In this document: positions 1 to 7,587 of the stretch, piece after piece | How positions within the stretch are numbered: position 1 is the stretch's first letter | Layout of the letters: every line of letters starts with the position of its first letter | Origin: JBCBSZ01 sp039185015 | Lineage (GTDB): Bacteria; Actinomycetota; Acidimicrobiia; Acidimicrobiales; Poriferisodalaceae | Length of the DNA: 64,000 nt | Assembly (NCBI GenBank): GCA_039185015.1 | Contig: JBCDAU010000010.1 | Span: forward strand, 87,765 to 151,764 | Direction of reading: 5' to 3' | Program-made: the position numbers and the translations under genes | Notes under the pieces: model-generated | Database searches by the model: none | Told to the model about the DNA's origin: nothing | The model's input: only the letters and a program-made list of their open reading frames with translations

Positions 1-514
1 CCTGGTCGCCGGCCTCCCAGTCGAAGATGTGGTTGTCGGTCTTGCCCTCGATGTCGTCTCGGATGACCGGCGCATCCGGAGCGAGCGCCTGCTGGGCGTC
101 GATGATCGGATCGAGGATGTCGTACTCGACGTCGATCAGCTCGAGGGCGTCGCGGGCCGAGTAGTGGTCCTCGGCGACGACGAACGCGACCTCCTGGCCT
201 TGGAAGCGGATCTTGTCGGTGGCGAGCACCGGCACGACGTCGTGCGACAGCGACGGCATCCAGGCGAGGTTGAGCGTCTCGAGCAGCGCGCCGGTGATGA
301 CGGCCTTCACCTTCGGGTGGGCTTCGGCCGCTGAGGTGTCGATGTTGGTGATCCGGGCGTGGGCGACCGGTGCACGGAGCACGGCGCCGTGGAGCATTCC
401 GGGCAGGTTCACGTCGTCGACGTAGTTGCCCTTGCCGCGGACGAAGCGGGCATCTTCCTTGCGGGGCATGCGCCCGAAGCCCATCGGGGTCTGTGGTTCC
501 TCGGTGACGGCCAT
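1..514 (-). CDS. Molybdenum hydroxylase large subunit, CoxL-like (partial, N-terminal ~171 aa)
   Basis: Beginning of the molybdopterin-binding large subunit of a CO-dehydrogenase/xanthine-dehydrogenase-type enzyme; the rest is beyond the left edge. The translated start carries the family's N-terminal pattern (VRGKGNYVDDVNLPGMLHG followed by LRAPVAHARI). The ATG at 514 overlaps the TGA of the small-subunit gene by one base (TGATG), so translation is probably coupled. The order medium-small-large is that of aerobic CO dehydrogenase operons. The active-site loop that separates true CO dehydrogenase (AYXCSFR) from related enzymes (AYRGAGR) lies outside the window, so the substrate cannot be decided. 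Confidence 0.9.
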   Translation of the reverse strand, partial: MAVTEEPQTPMGFGRMPRKEDARFVRGKGNYVDDVNLPGMLHGAVLRAPVAHARITNIDTSAAEAHPKVKAVITGALLETLNLAWMPSLSHDVVPVLATDKIRFQGQEVAFVVAEDHYSARDALELIDVEYDILDPIIDAQQALAPDAPVIRDDIEGKTDNHIFDWEAGDQ

Positions 515-996
515 CAGGTGCGCACCTCCACGGCGACCTCGGAGTGGTCGGCGGCCCAACGGACCGCTCGGACGATGTTCTCGTAGCCGGTGCAGCGACA
601 GAGCTGCCCGGAGATGCACTCCCGGATCGTGTCCTCGTCCGGGTCGGGGTCGCGGTCGAGCAGCCAGCGGGCGGTCATCATCATCCCCGGCGTGCAGAAC
701 CCGCACTGCAGGCCGTGCTCCTCGATGAAGCCCTGCTGGACCGGGTCGAGCCCGTCGGCCCCCTCCAGGTCCTCGACCGTGCGGACCCGTCTCCCGTCGG
801 CCATGGCCGCCAGCACGGTGCAGCTCTTCACGGGCTGGTCGTCCATCCACAGCACGCAGGCGCCGCAGTTGGACGTGTCGCACCCCCAGTGGGTGCCGGT
901 GAGGCCCGCCTCGTTGCGCACGAAGTGCACGAGCAACATGCGGGGCTCGATGTCGCGGGTGACGTCCTCGCCGTTGATGTTGACGGTGATCTGCAT
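514..996 (-). CDS. coxS: Molybdenum hydroxylase [2Fe-2S] small subunit, CoxS-like
   Basis: 160-residue iron-sulfur subunit that passes electrons from the molybdenum centre to FAD. Cysteines 39, 44, 47 and 59 form the plant-ferredoxin-type [2Fe-2S] site (GCDTSNCGACVLW). Cysteines 98, 101, 133 and 135 form the second cluster in the four-helix domain (CGFCTPG and CRCTGY). Length and both motifs are normal for the family. It overlaps its upstream and downstream neighbours by single bases (TGATG at 514 and 996), so the three subunits are translationally coupled. Works in the cytoplasm as part of an (LMS)2 complex. Confidence 0.95.
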   Translation of the reverse strand: MQITVNINGEDVTRDIEPRMLLVHFVRNEAGLTGTHWGCDTSNCGACVLWMDDQPVKSCTVLAAMADGRRVRTVEDLEGADGLDPVQQGFIEEHGLQCGFCTPGMMMTARWLLDRDPDPDEDTIRECISGQLCRCTGYENIVRAVRWAADHSEVAVEVRT

Positions 997-1874
997 CAGG
1001 CCTCCAGCCCTCGGGCTCGGGCGACGGCACGGGTCAGCGCCCGCTTCGACAGCTCACCGGCCAGGTGTCGCTTGTAGTCGGCCGGTCCCCGCTGGTCGGA
1101 GACCGGGTCGCAGTGCTCAGCGGCGAGCGCCGCAGCGGCGGCGATGGCCTCGGGCGTCGCCGGCCCGCCCCGGAGCACCGTCTCGGCCTGGGGGGCGAGG
1201 AAGTGCTCGGCGCCGACCGCGGCGAGTCCGAGGCCGACGTCGGCGATCGTGTCGCCGTCGAGCCAGACGCAGGCGGCAACGGCGGCGATGGCCCAGTCGC
1301 CGACGCGACGCTCGACCTTCTCGTAGGCGCTGCCACCGCCGGGGCGGATCGGTACCCGGACCTCGGTGAGCATCTCGGCATCACCGACGACGGTCTCGTA
1401 CGGCCCGACGTGGAAGTCGACGACCGGGACCACGCGCTCGCCGGACGACGACCGGATCACCACCGACGCCTTCGCCGCGGCGAAGGCGGCCGAGAGGTCC
1501 TCGGACGGGTCGGCCTGGCAGAGCGAGCCACCGATGGTGCCCCGGTTGCGGACGATCGGATCGGCGATGACCTTCTCGGCATCCCGGAAGACCATGAAGT
1601 GCTCGGCCACGACGGCCGAGTCGAGCAGGTCGGCGTGCCGGGTCATCGCGCCGATGCGGAGCTCGCCGCCCTCGACGCGGAGGTAGGAGAGCTGCGGCTC
1701 GAGGTCGTTGATGTCGATGAGCGTCTCAGGGCGGGCGAGGCGGAGCTTCATCATCGGGAGCAACGAGTGCCCGCCGGCGACGATGCGGGCCTCGTCCCCG
1801 TGTCGCTCGAGGAGCGCGATGGCGTCGTCGACGCTGCTGGCGCGCTCGTAGCCGAATGGTGCCGGTACCTGCAC
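996..1874 (-). CDS. coxM: Molybdenum hydroxylase FAD-binding medium subunit, CoxM-like
   Basis: FAD subunit of about 292 residues. The FAD-contacting motif AGGHSLLPMMKLRLARP is near the N-terminus and the second one, TIGGSLCQADPSED, follows in the middle; both are diagnostic of the CoxM/KdnB flavoprotein family. GTG at 1874 is preferred over an in-frame start at 1913 because the protein then begins VQVPAPFGYERA as family members do and is preceded by GAGGCGAGGGGG as ribosome binding site. It is the first gene of the operon and is divergent from a LysR regulator. The stop overlaps the start of coxS (TGATG). Confidence 0.93.
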   Translation of the reverse strand: MQVPAPFGYERASSVDDAIALLERHGDEARIVAGGHSLLPMMKLRLARPETLIDINDLEPQLSYLRVEGGELRIGAMTRHADLLDSAVVAEHFMVFRDAEKVIADPIVRNRGTIGGSLCQADPSEDLSAAFAAAKASVVIRSSSGERVVPVVDFHVGPYETVVGDAEMLTEVRVPIRPGGGSAYEKVERRVGDWAIAAVAACVWLDGDTIADVGLGLAAVGAEHFLAPQAETVLRGGPATPEAIAAAAALAAEHCDPVSDQRGPADYKRHLAGELSKRALTRAVARARGLEA

Positions 1875-1904
1875 TCGGGCCCCCTCGCCTCGGTGGTGTG
1901 ACGA

Positions 1905-1968
1905 ACGTCTCACGGCGCAGATCGCCTGGTCAACGAGGTCTTCACCGAAGGGTTATAGGTATCCACTA
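1905..1968 (-). promoter_or_regulatory. cox operon promoter with LysR-type regulator box
   Basis: On the minus strand, TTGACC (1928-1933) and AGACGT (1905-1910) are 17 bp apart, giving a plausible start of transcription near 1898. A T-N11-A box with TAG/CTA arms lies at 1956-1968, centred about 64 bp upstream of that start. This is the classical activator site position for LysR-type regulators, and the divergent lysR gene starts at 1979. The -10 hexamer is weak, as expected for an activated promoter. Confidence 0.55.
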
Positions 1969-1978
1969 AGAATCTGCT

Positions 1979-2938
1979 GTGACGCTGAACCAGCTCCAGG
2001 TCTTCGTGCTGGTGGCCCGGCTGGGCTCGGCATCGGCCGCGGCGCGGGCGCTCGGCGTCACCGAACCGGCGGTCTCCAAGGCGTTGTCGGCGCTCCGGAA
2101 GCACTTCGGCGACCCGCTGCTGGAGCGGCAGGGCAACGGCATGGAGCTCACGGCCGGCGGGCGGCGGCTGCTCGCGATCGCCGCCCAGATGGTCGCGCTC
2201 GGCGACGAGGCCGAGCAGGCCGTCCGGGCGACGACGGGAGCGCCGGAACGGGTGCGGATCACGGCAGCCCCCACCTTCGCTGATCGGGTCGCCCCCACCC
2301 TGCTCGATGCGTTCACGTCCAAGGGCGACGTCGAGGCGACCCTCGGGCTCGGCACCAAGGAGGAGATGGCAGCGCTGCTGCACGAGCGGATGGCCGACGT
2401 GGTGATCGGCCCGAAGCTCGACGGCGAGCTCGGCCGCGGCCTGGATGCCGCTCCCCTGCTGCGCTACCGGCTGATCCTCGTCGCCGAGGCCGACCTCGCG
2501 GCCAGCATCGGCCCCGGCCCGGCCGACCGGCTCCGCCAGCAGCACTGGCTGCTCGGACCCGACGCCGCCGACGAGGCCGCCCCCGTCCGGCGCCTCGTCG
2601 AGCACCTGAAGGTGCCGGAGGAGCGGCTCCGCGTGTTCGCCTCGATCCGGGAGGCGTGGAGCGCCGCCGAGTCCGGCCACGGCATCGCGCCCGCGGTCGA
2701 GCACCTCGTCCGAGCCGAGCTCGACCGCACAGCGCTGGTCCCGCTTCCCGTGCAGGGCTTCCCGGTGGAGCTGATGTGGTGGATCAGCTCCCAGCCGACC
2801 GACCGGCGCAGCCACGTGGTGAGTGACTTCCGCCGCTTCGTCGCCTCACCGCCCGCGCTGCAGGCGATGCACCACCCCGTGGGCGGCGTGCACCCGAGCC
2901 GCTTCCGCCCGCCGGTCCACATCACGATCTGGTCGTGA
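1979..2938 (+). CDS. LysR-family transcriptional regulator
   Basis: 319 residues. The N-terminal helix-turn-helix is typical (LNQLQVFVLVARLGSASAAA, then GVTEPAVSKALSALRKHFG and LLERQGNGMELTAGGRRLL, residues about 3-65), followed by the periplasmic-binding-protein-like effector domain. Starts at GTG 1979. It is divergent from the coxMSL operon with a T-N11-A box between them, so it most likely senses a substrate or related metabolite and activates that operon while repressing itself; this role is inferred from position. Its C-terminal codons form the left arm of a strong hairpin shared with the convergent gene. Confidence 0.92.
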   Translation: MTLNQLQVFVLVARLGSASAAARALGVTEPAVSKALSALRKHFGDPLLERQGNGMELTAGGRRLLAIAAQMVALGDEAEQAVRATTGAPERVRITAAPTFADRVAPTLLDAFTSKGDVEATLGLGTKEEMAALLHERMADVVIGPKLDGELGRGLDAAPLLRYRLILVAEADLAASIGPGPADRLRQQHWLLGPDAADEAAPVRRLVEHLKVPEERLRVFASIREAWSAAESGHGIAPAVEHLVRAELDRTALVPLPVQGFPVELMWWISSQPTDRRSHVVSDFRRFVASPPALQAMHHPVGGVHPSRFRPPVHITIWS

Positions 2939-2951
2939 CGTGGACCGGCGG
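2909..2951. terminator. Bidirectional hairpin between lysR and the beta-propeller gene
   Basis: A 12-bp perfect stem (CCGCCGGTCCAC with GTGGACCGGCGG) carries an inner 6-bp stem (TCACGA with TCGTGA) and a TCTGG loop, separated by one A-C mismatch. It spans the lysR stop codon. No T-run follows, so it is either a Rho-assisted terminator or an mRNA 3'-end stabiliser for both convergent genes. Confidence 0.6.
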
Positions 2952-2959
2952 CGGGACGG

Positions 2960-4531
2960 TCACCCCTGGCGGGTCGGGATGCCGATCCAGGTGCGGGTCG
3001 AGCCGTCCTCGGCCTCGATGTCGATGGCGTTGAGGACGACGCTGTTGGCGGTGACGAACCCCGGCCACACGGGTTGGTCCTCGGGAATCGGCAGCGCGGA
3101 CGTCGACCAGCTCGTCCCGTCGGGGCTGAAGTGCAGGACGGTCCCCCCCAACGGGCGGCCGGTGACCTCCTCGTAGGCGGTCTCGACGATCGCGACGCCG
3201 AGCGGACCGGTCACCGCCTGGAACCCGGCGGAGGACGGGATCTCCCGCTCCCACTCGAGCGTCCACGACCGGCCGAGGTCAGCGGACGTGTACACCTCGA
3301 ACCGCTGGAGCGGGTCGGTCCAGACGTACGAGATCGCGACCAGCTGGTCACCGAGCACCTCCACCTGGTCGAGCTGCGACGGCGGGGTGGGCAGCTCCTC
3401 CCAGGTCTCGCCATCGACGGAGGCGAGGTAGGTCGGGCCGGTCGCACCCTCGCCCCACGACGACACGAGGAACCCGGCCGGCGCCGCCGTGAGCGACTGC
3501 GCCGTGCCCGCGATGGTCGTGTCGTCGACCTGCTCCCACTCCTCACCATCCACGGACCGGAAGACCAGGGTGGAGGTGAAGTCCTCGGGACCTGCGGCAT
3601 CGAGCTCGGCCCAGGGGATGGTGTCGAGGACGGTCGGCTGCACGTCTTCGGCGAACTGGGTGGCGATCTCGGCGTCGCCAGCCTCGTCGACGGGAAGCGC
3701 CGTGGTGGGCGGCGGCTCGAAGGCCTCCCAGTCGACGATGTCGATGCCCTCGTCGGTGAGCCGTGTACCGACGCCCTCCCCGTACGTGGGCCACAGCGTC
3801 GACTCGTCGACCCACCAGGCGACCGACACGAGGGCGACCGCTGCGTCCCCGCTCCACTCGATCTCGACCTGGGTGCTCGTCATCAGCGCGATCGCATCGG
3901 TCGGAGCATCGACCTCCACCGGGAGCGCGAAGCGATCCCAGGTGCTCCCGCCGTCGGCGGTGCGGACGACCTCGACTCCGGTGCCGTCGTCGACGCCGGG
4001 CGAGGTGGTGATCGAATAGAGGACGCCATCGCGCTCGGTGAGGCTGGACGAGAGCCGGAGGTCCTCGGGTGGCAGCGCTGCCTCCCAGGTGAGGCCGCCG
4101 TCGCTCGAACGGTAGAGGCCCTGTGGGACGGGCTCACCGTTGGGACCGAACTCCTCCCACCTCGTGCCGGGCGCCGTCGACAGCGCGTAGGTGACGCCGT
4201 CGGCGGTGGTCAGCACCTGATCACCCCACAGGTTGGACACGTACGCGTCCTGCTCCTGCCATGAGAACTCGACCTCCCCCGGGGCCGGCGTCACTGGGTC
4301 GGCGGTCGCGCCGCCGTCACCCGCGACGGCGATCGTCTGGCCGGTGTCGCGGTCCAGCAGGCGAGGAACGGCGACCGCCCCGCCGAGGAGGACCGTCGCG
4401 AGTCCGGCGCCGACGAGGCGCTGGCGACGCTGGCGGGCGCGCGTCCGCGCTCGATCGGCACCGGCGCCGACGGGCACGAGGGTGGCGGCGTCGGTCTGGA
4501 GGCGGTCGCGGAGATCGGATTCGAAGGTCAT
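2960..4531 (-). CDS. Membrane-anchored beta-propeller (BNR/sialidase-like) protein with anti-sigma-like N-terminus
   Basis: About 523 residues. The N-terminus is cytoplasmic and basic (MTFESDLRDRLQTDAATLVP to about residue 38), followed by a single membrane segment at about 39-56. The rest is extracytoplasmic, with repeated Asp-box-like turns (SSDGGLTWEA, TADGGSTWDRF, SVDGEEWEQ, SADLGRSWTLEW), the signature of BNR/sialidase-type propellers. The ATG at 4531 overlaps the TGA of an ECF sigma gene by 4 bp (ATGA), the usual position of an anti-sigma factor. There is no zinc-binding anti-sigma motif. I infer a sensor that restrains the sigma factor; a sialidase activity is not supported. Confidence 0.7.
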   Translation of the reverse strand: MTFESDLRDRLQTDAATLVPVGAGADRARTRARQRRQRLVGAGLATVLLGGAVAVPRLLDRDTGQTIAVAGDGGATADPVTPAPGEVEFSWQEQDAYVSNLWGDQVLTTADGVTYALSTAPGTRWEEFGPNGEPVPQGLYRSSDGGLTWEAALPPEDLRLSSSLTERDGVLYSITTSPGVDDGTGVEVVRTADGGSTWDRFALPVEVDAPTDAIALMTSTQVEIEWSGDAAVALVSVAWWVDESTLWPTYGEGVGTRLTDEGIDIVDWEAFEPPPTTALPVDEAGDAEIATQFAEDVQPTVLDTIPWAELDAAGPEDFTSTLVFRSVDGEEWEQVDDTTIAGTAQSLTAAPAGFLVSSWGEGATGPTYLASVDGETWEELPTPPSQLDQVEVLGDQLVAISYVWTDPLQRFEVYTSADLGRSWTLEWEREIPSSAGFQAVTGPLGVAIVETAYEEVTGRPLGGTVLHFSPDGTSWSTSALPIPEDQPVWPGFVTANSVVLNAIDIEAEDGSTRTWIGIPTRQG

Positions 4532-5037
4532 CGTTCGGTTCCCGGTTCGAGGTCGGCCTTCAGGCGGCCCAGGGCGTGGTGGAGGCGGGACTTCACGGTC
4601 CCGGGCTTGAGCTCGAGGGCGTCGGCGGTCTGTTCGACCGACCAGTCGAGCAGGAGGCGGCACACGACGACGTCGCGATGCTTGTCGTCGAGGCGACGGA
4701 GCGCGGCGGCGACGCCCGGATCGGACAGGGGCGGCTCGTAGCTCTCGGACTCCCGCCACGGCAGCGAACGGGACAGGCGGCGATGGACCGATCGGGCCCA
4801 GTTGAGACCCACCCGATACACCCAACCGCTCGGGTTGTCGTAGGTGCAGAGCTTCCCCCACCTGGGGTAGGCCCGAGCCATCGCCTCGTCGGCTGCCTCC
4901 TGACCGAGCTCCACGTCGCGCAGCGCGTAGGCGAGCGCACGGGCGATCGCCGTGTACCGCTGCCGGTAGAACGTCTCGAAATCGAGGACCGGACGCAGCT
5001 CGGCGGTCGGCTCGCCCGGTACGGGCTGCCCACTCAT
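4528..5037 (-). CDS. ECF-type RNA polymerase sigma factor (SigE-like)
   Basis: 169 residues with sigma-70 region 2 (FYRQRYTAIARALAYALRD through EAMARAYPRW and PSGWVYRVGLNWAR) and region 4 (LDDKHRDVVVCRLLLDWSVE, then ELKPGTVKSRLHHALGRLKA). The PSGWVYRVGLNWAR form of region 2.4 is that of the SigE/DUF actinobacterial subfamily. The ATG at 5037 is chosen because upstream codons do not look protein-like. It overlaps the downstream membrane propeller gene by 4 bp, which is the likely regulatory partner. Probably controls an envelope or stress regulon; targets are unknown. Confidence 0.9.
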   Translation of the reverse strand: MSGQPVPGEPTAELRPVLDFETFYRQRYTAIARALAYALRDVELGQEAADEAMARAYPRWGKLCTYDNPSGWVYRVGLNWARSVHRRLSRSLPWRESESYEPPLSDPGVAAALRRLDDKHRDVVVCRLLLDWSVEQTADALELKPGTVKSRLHHALGRLKADLEPGTER

Positions 5038-5086
5038 GGCGGTACCGGCTTCCACGTCTCGTACACGCCCGCCGGGCCCGTTCGGT

Positions 5087-6757
5087 TCACTCCGAAGCCT
5101 GCGAGATCTCGCGAGCGCGGTCGAGCCGAGCTCGGTGCAGGGGCTCGACGGGGTCATCGGCGGCCAGCACCTCCAGCGCGGCGATCGCCGCCTGGGCATC
5201 GACCGCGAGACCCGACCGCTCGGCGCGGACGAGGAGCAGGCGGGTGTGCTCGGTCCGGAGCGCGGGGTCGACCGGCGACCGGTCGAGCCCCTGCTCGATC
5301 CGGTCGAGGGCGGCGTCGACGGCGAGGATCGTGTCGCCGGACTCCGCGATCCGCGCCGCCGCGAACCAGAGCCGGATCGAGTCGGGCCGCAGGTCCGTGG
5401 CACCGTCGACGGCCGCCAGTGCGGCGGTCTCGTCGCCGGCGTCGAGGCGCTCGATCGCTCGGTCGAGACGGCGGTCGGCTGTGACCTCGAGCGCGCCCGC
5501 GACGAACGTCACCGAGGCGACGACGGCGACGCCGGTGACCAACGCCCGATCGATCGATCCCGACCCCCGCCGGGTCGCCTGCCCTGCGCCGACGGCCGCG
5601 CCGGCCGTCAGCCAGAACAGCGGATCCAGCTCGGCCGTCGGGAACAGGAACATCGACTGGCCGACGAAGGCGACGACCCCGACGGCCATCCCCGCCACGG
5701 CCCAGCGCTCACGTCGGATCGAGGCGAGCTCGGCCCGGACCACCAGCGTCAGGATCGCGACGAAGAGAACGAGCGCAGGCAGCCCGCCGACCGCAGCGAC
5801 GTCGAGCAGGGCGTTGTGCGCCCGGTCCGGCAGGACCTCCCGTCCGAAGTCCTCCTGGTACTCGGCATCGACAGCGTCGGCGAACACGACCCGATAGCCC
5901 TCCGGACCACTGCCCAGGATCGGGCGCTGACCGATCGCCCGGGACGCCACCCGCCACTCGTCGAGCCGGCCGCTCGCCTCGATCCCGTCCGGATCGACCA
6001 CGCTCACGGCCCGACCGCCGATGGGCGTGGCCGCGGCCACGATGACCAGGAGGACGGCGGCGACCGCCACCGCCCGAGCGTGCGCTCGGAGGGACGGCAC
6101 CAACCGGGGTGTGACGAGAAGGATGCCGCCGAGCAGACCGACCCAGGCGGCCCGGGTCTGCGCGCCGAGGAGCGCCACCACGGCCCCCGTGGCGCCGACG
6201 GCGCCGAGGACACGGACCCGCCGGTCGAGCCCGGCGTCGAGGCCGAGACCGGCTGCGGTGGGGAACATCAGCGCAGCGGCCGCGCCGAGGAAGGCCGGCT
6301 GCCCCCACGGCCCGCCGAGGCGGTTCCCGGCGAACTCGACATCGACCGGGGCACGGTCGACGAGCTCCAGCAGGCTCCACGCCCCGGCGACCACCGCGGC
6401 GATCGTCCACCCGATCGCGAGCGTCACCCGGCCGTGCCCGAGTCGTCGGCCGGCCAGAAACGCGGCAGCGGAGAGCAGCCAGGCGAGCAGACCGAGGCGG
6501 CGGTCGGGGGTACCGATCCAGGCGTGGAGTGGGTCGACGGCCAGGACGGTCGCCAACGCCAGCCAGGCGAGCAGGGCGGCCCACAGCCGGACGAGCCGGT
6601 CGGAACGCAGCCGCCACGGGCGGGTGAGCGCGACCACCGCGAGCACGCCGACCGTCACCACCGACCAACGAGCCGGCCCGAACGGCGTCGCTCCCCACGG
6701 ATCGACGGCGACCGTGGATGCGACGATGACGACGGCTCCGATCCGGGCGGCGGTCAC
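5087..6757 (-). CDS. O-antigen ligase / polymerase-like membrane protein
   Basis: 556 residues with about ten to twelve hydrophobic helices and the Wzy_C/O-antigen-ligase signature: a conserved arginine in QTRAAWVGLLGG, and the GSGPEGYRVVFAD to DRAHNALLD block in the large periplasmic loop. The C-terminal third (after about residue 420) is soluble and alpha-helical with TPR-like spacing. Transfers or polymerises lipid-linked glycans at the outer face of the membrane; the substrate is unknown and no polysaccharide cluster is adjacent. A TAGTCT box 8 nt upstream of the GTG suggests a leaderless transcript. Confidence 0.8.
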   Translation of the reverse strand: MTAARIGAVVIVASTVAVDPWGATPFGPARWSVVTVGVLAVVALTRPWRLRSDRLVRLWAALLAWLALATVLAVDPLHAWIGTPDRRLGLLAWLLSAAAFLAGRRLGHGRVTLAIGWTIAAVVAGAWSLLELVDRAPVDVEFAGNRLGGPWGQPAFLGAAAALMFPTAAGLGLDAGLDRRVRVLGAVGATGAVVALLGAQTRAAWVGLLGGILLVTPRLVPSLRAHARAVAVAAVLLVIVAAATPIGGRAVSVVDPDGIEASGRLDEWRVASRAIGQRPILGSGPEGYRVVFADAVDAEYQEDFGREVLPDRAHNALLDVAAVGGLPALVLFVAILTLVVRAELASIRRERWAVAGMAVGVVAFVGQSMFLFPTAELDPLFWLTAGAAVGAGQATRRGSGSIDRALVTGVAVVASVTFVAGALEVTADRRLDRAIERLDAGDETAALAAVDGATDLRPDSIRLWFAAARIAESGDTILAVDAALDRIEQGLDRSPVDPALRTEHTRLLLVRAERSGLAVDAQAAIAALEVLAADDPVEPLHRARLDRAREISQASE

Positions 6758-6765
6758 GGTCCGGG

Positions 6766-6771
6766 AGACTA
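6766..6771 (-). promoter_or_regulatory. -10 element for a leaderless O-antigen-ligase-like transcript
   Basis: TAGTCT on the minus strand ends 8 nt before the GTG at 6757 and no ribosome binding site intervenes, so transcription would start at or next to the start codon. Confidence 0.4.
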
Positions 6772-6825
6772 GGGACCCATGGCGACGGGCGGGCGGGCCG
6801 CGGTCGCAGCGGCAAGACTCCCGCC

Positions 6826-7470
6826 ATGGACTTCGACCTCGCCCAGACCGACGCCCTGCTCAGCACCACCCGCGCCGTCCGCAAGCGCCTGGACCTCGAG
6901 CGCGAGGTGCCCGACGACGTGCTGCTCGAGTGCCTGCAGCTCGCCGTACAGGCCCCGACCGGCTCGAACCGGCAGGGGTGGCGCTGGCTGATCGTGCGCG
7001 ACGCCGAGAAGAAGCAGGCGCTCGCCGACCTCTACAACGAGGTCGGCGGCGCCTACCTCGCCTCGCAGGCCGATCTCGTCGAGGAGGGCAGCCAGACCGG
7101 GAGGGTCATGACCTCGGCGGTCTACCTGTCCGAGCACCTGCACGAGGTACCAGCGATGGTGATCCCGCTGATCATCGGGCGCCTCGACGACGACTCCACC
7201 AACTCGGCCGCCGGCCTGTTCGGCTCGATCATCCCGGCGATCTGGAGCTTCCAGCTCGCCCTCCGCAGTCGGGGACTCGGCAGCGCCTACACCACGCTGC
7301 ACCTGGGGAAGGAGGCCGAGGCGGCCGAGCTGCTCGGCATCCCGGACCACATGACCCAGGCCGCGCTGCTGCCGGTCGCCTACACCAAGGGCACCGACTT
7401 CAAGCCGGCCGACCGGCCACCGGTCGAGGAGATCACCTACCTCGACACCTACAAGAACCCGCTGCGCTGA
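6826..7470 (+). CDS. Nitroreductase-family FMN oxidoreductase
   Basis: 214 residues, the normal size for the family. The N-terminal TTRAVRKRLDLEREVPDDVL and QAPTGSNRQGWRWLIV segments are the phosphate and FMN-binding motifs, and the C-terminal GLGSAYTTLHLG block is the conserved second FMN-contacting region. Expected to be a homodimeric NAD(P)H-dependent flavoprotein acting on nitro compounds, quinones or similar; the physiological substrate is not evident. AAGACT lies 9 nt before the ATG, a possible leaderless -10. The 3' end of this gene, including the stop codon, is partly duplicated about 78 bp downstream around a repeat element. Confidence 0.9.
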   Translation: MDFDLAQTDALLSTTRAVRKRLDLEREVPDDVLLECLQLAVQAPTGSNRQGWRWLIVRDAEKKQALADLYNEVGGAYLASQADLVEEGSQTGRVMTSAVYLSEHLHEVPAMVIPLIIGRLDDDSTNSAAGLFGSIIPAIWSFQLALRSRGLGSAYTTLHLGKEAEAAELLGIPDHMTQAALLPVAYTKGTDFKPADRPPVEEITYLDTYKNPLR

Positions 7471-7471
7471 T

Positions 7472-7542
7472 GCCCGGCTGGGGCCCCGGAGCCCCAGCCT
7501 CCTCCCGAGGTCCTCGCCCTGACGGGCTGCGGCCGGGCCGTG
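7472..7542 (+). repeat. Interspersed intergenic repeat, copy A
   Basis: About 70 bp directly after the nitroreductase stop. It starts with a hairpin (GGCTGGGG ... CCCCAGCC around CCCGGA), continues with a C-rich stretch and ends with the invariant core CTCGCCCTGACGGGCTGC followed by GGCCGGGCCGTG. The same element is found at 30699, 52907 and 58556, always on the plus strand and always outside genes. This copy differs from the others in having CCGAGG in place of CCGTGT. Confidence 0.75.
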
Positions 7543-7573
7543 CGCTGATGTCCCCGGCTGGGGCCCCGGAGCC
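7541..7573 (+). repeat. Partial tandem copy of the end of the nitroreductase gene plus repeat hairpin
   Basis: TGCGCTGATG followed by CCCGGCTGGGGCCCCGGAGC repeats, with a TC insertion, the sequence at 7463-7493 that contains the nitroreductase stop codon and the first part of repeat A. It is consistent with a slippage or duplication event of about 78 bp. Confidence 0.6.
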
Positions 7574-7587
7574 GTGTCGGCGCGGGC

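Noticed and set aside
1065..1901. Long plus-strand open frames opposite the cox genes
   Set aside because: They mirror the minus-strand coding frame of a high-GC gene, have Arg/Asp/Gly-rich translations and no start context or motifs.
2960..4531. Calling the beta-propeller protein a sialidase
   Set aside because: Only Asp-box-like turns are seen; the arginine triad and catalytic residues of sialidases are not evident, and the anti-sigma-like position suggests another role.
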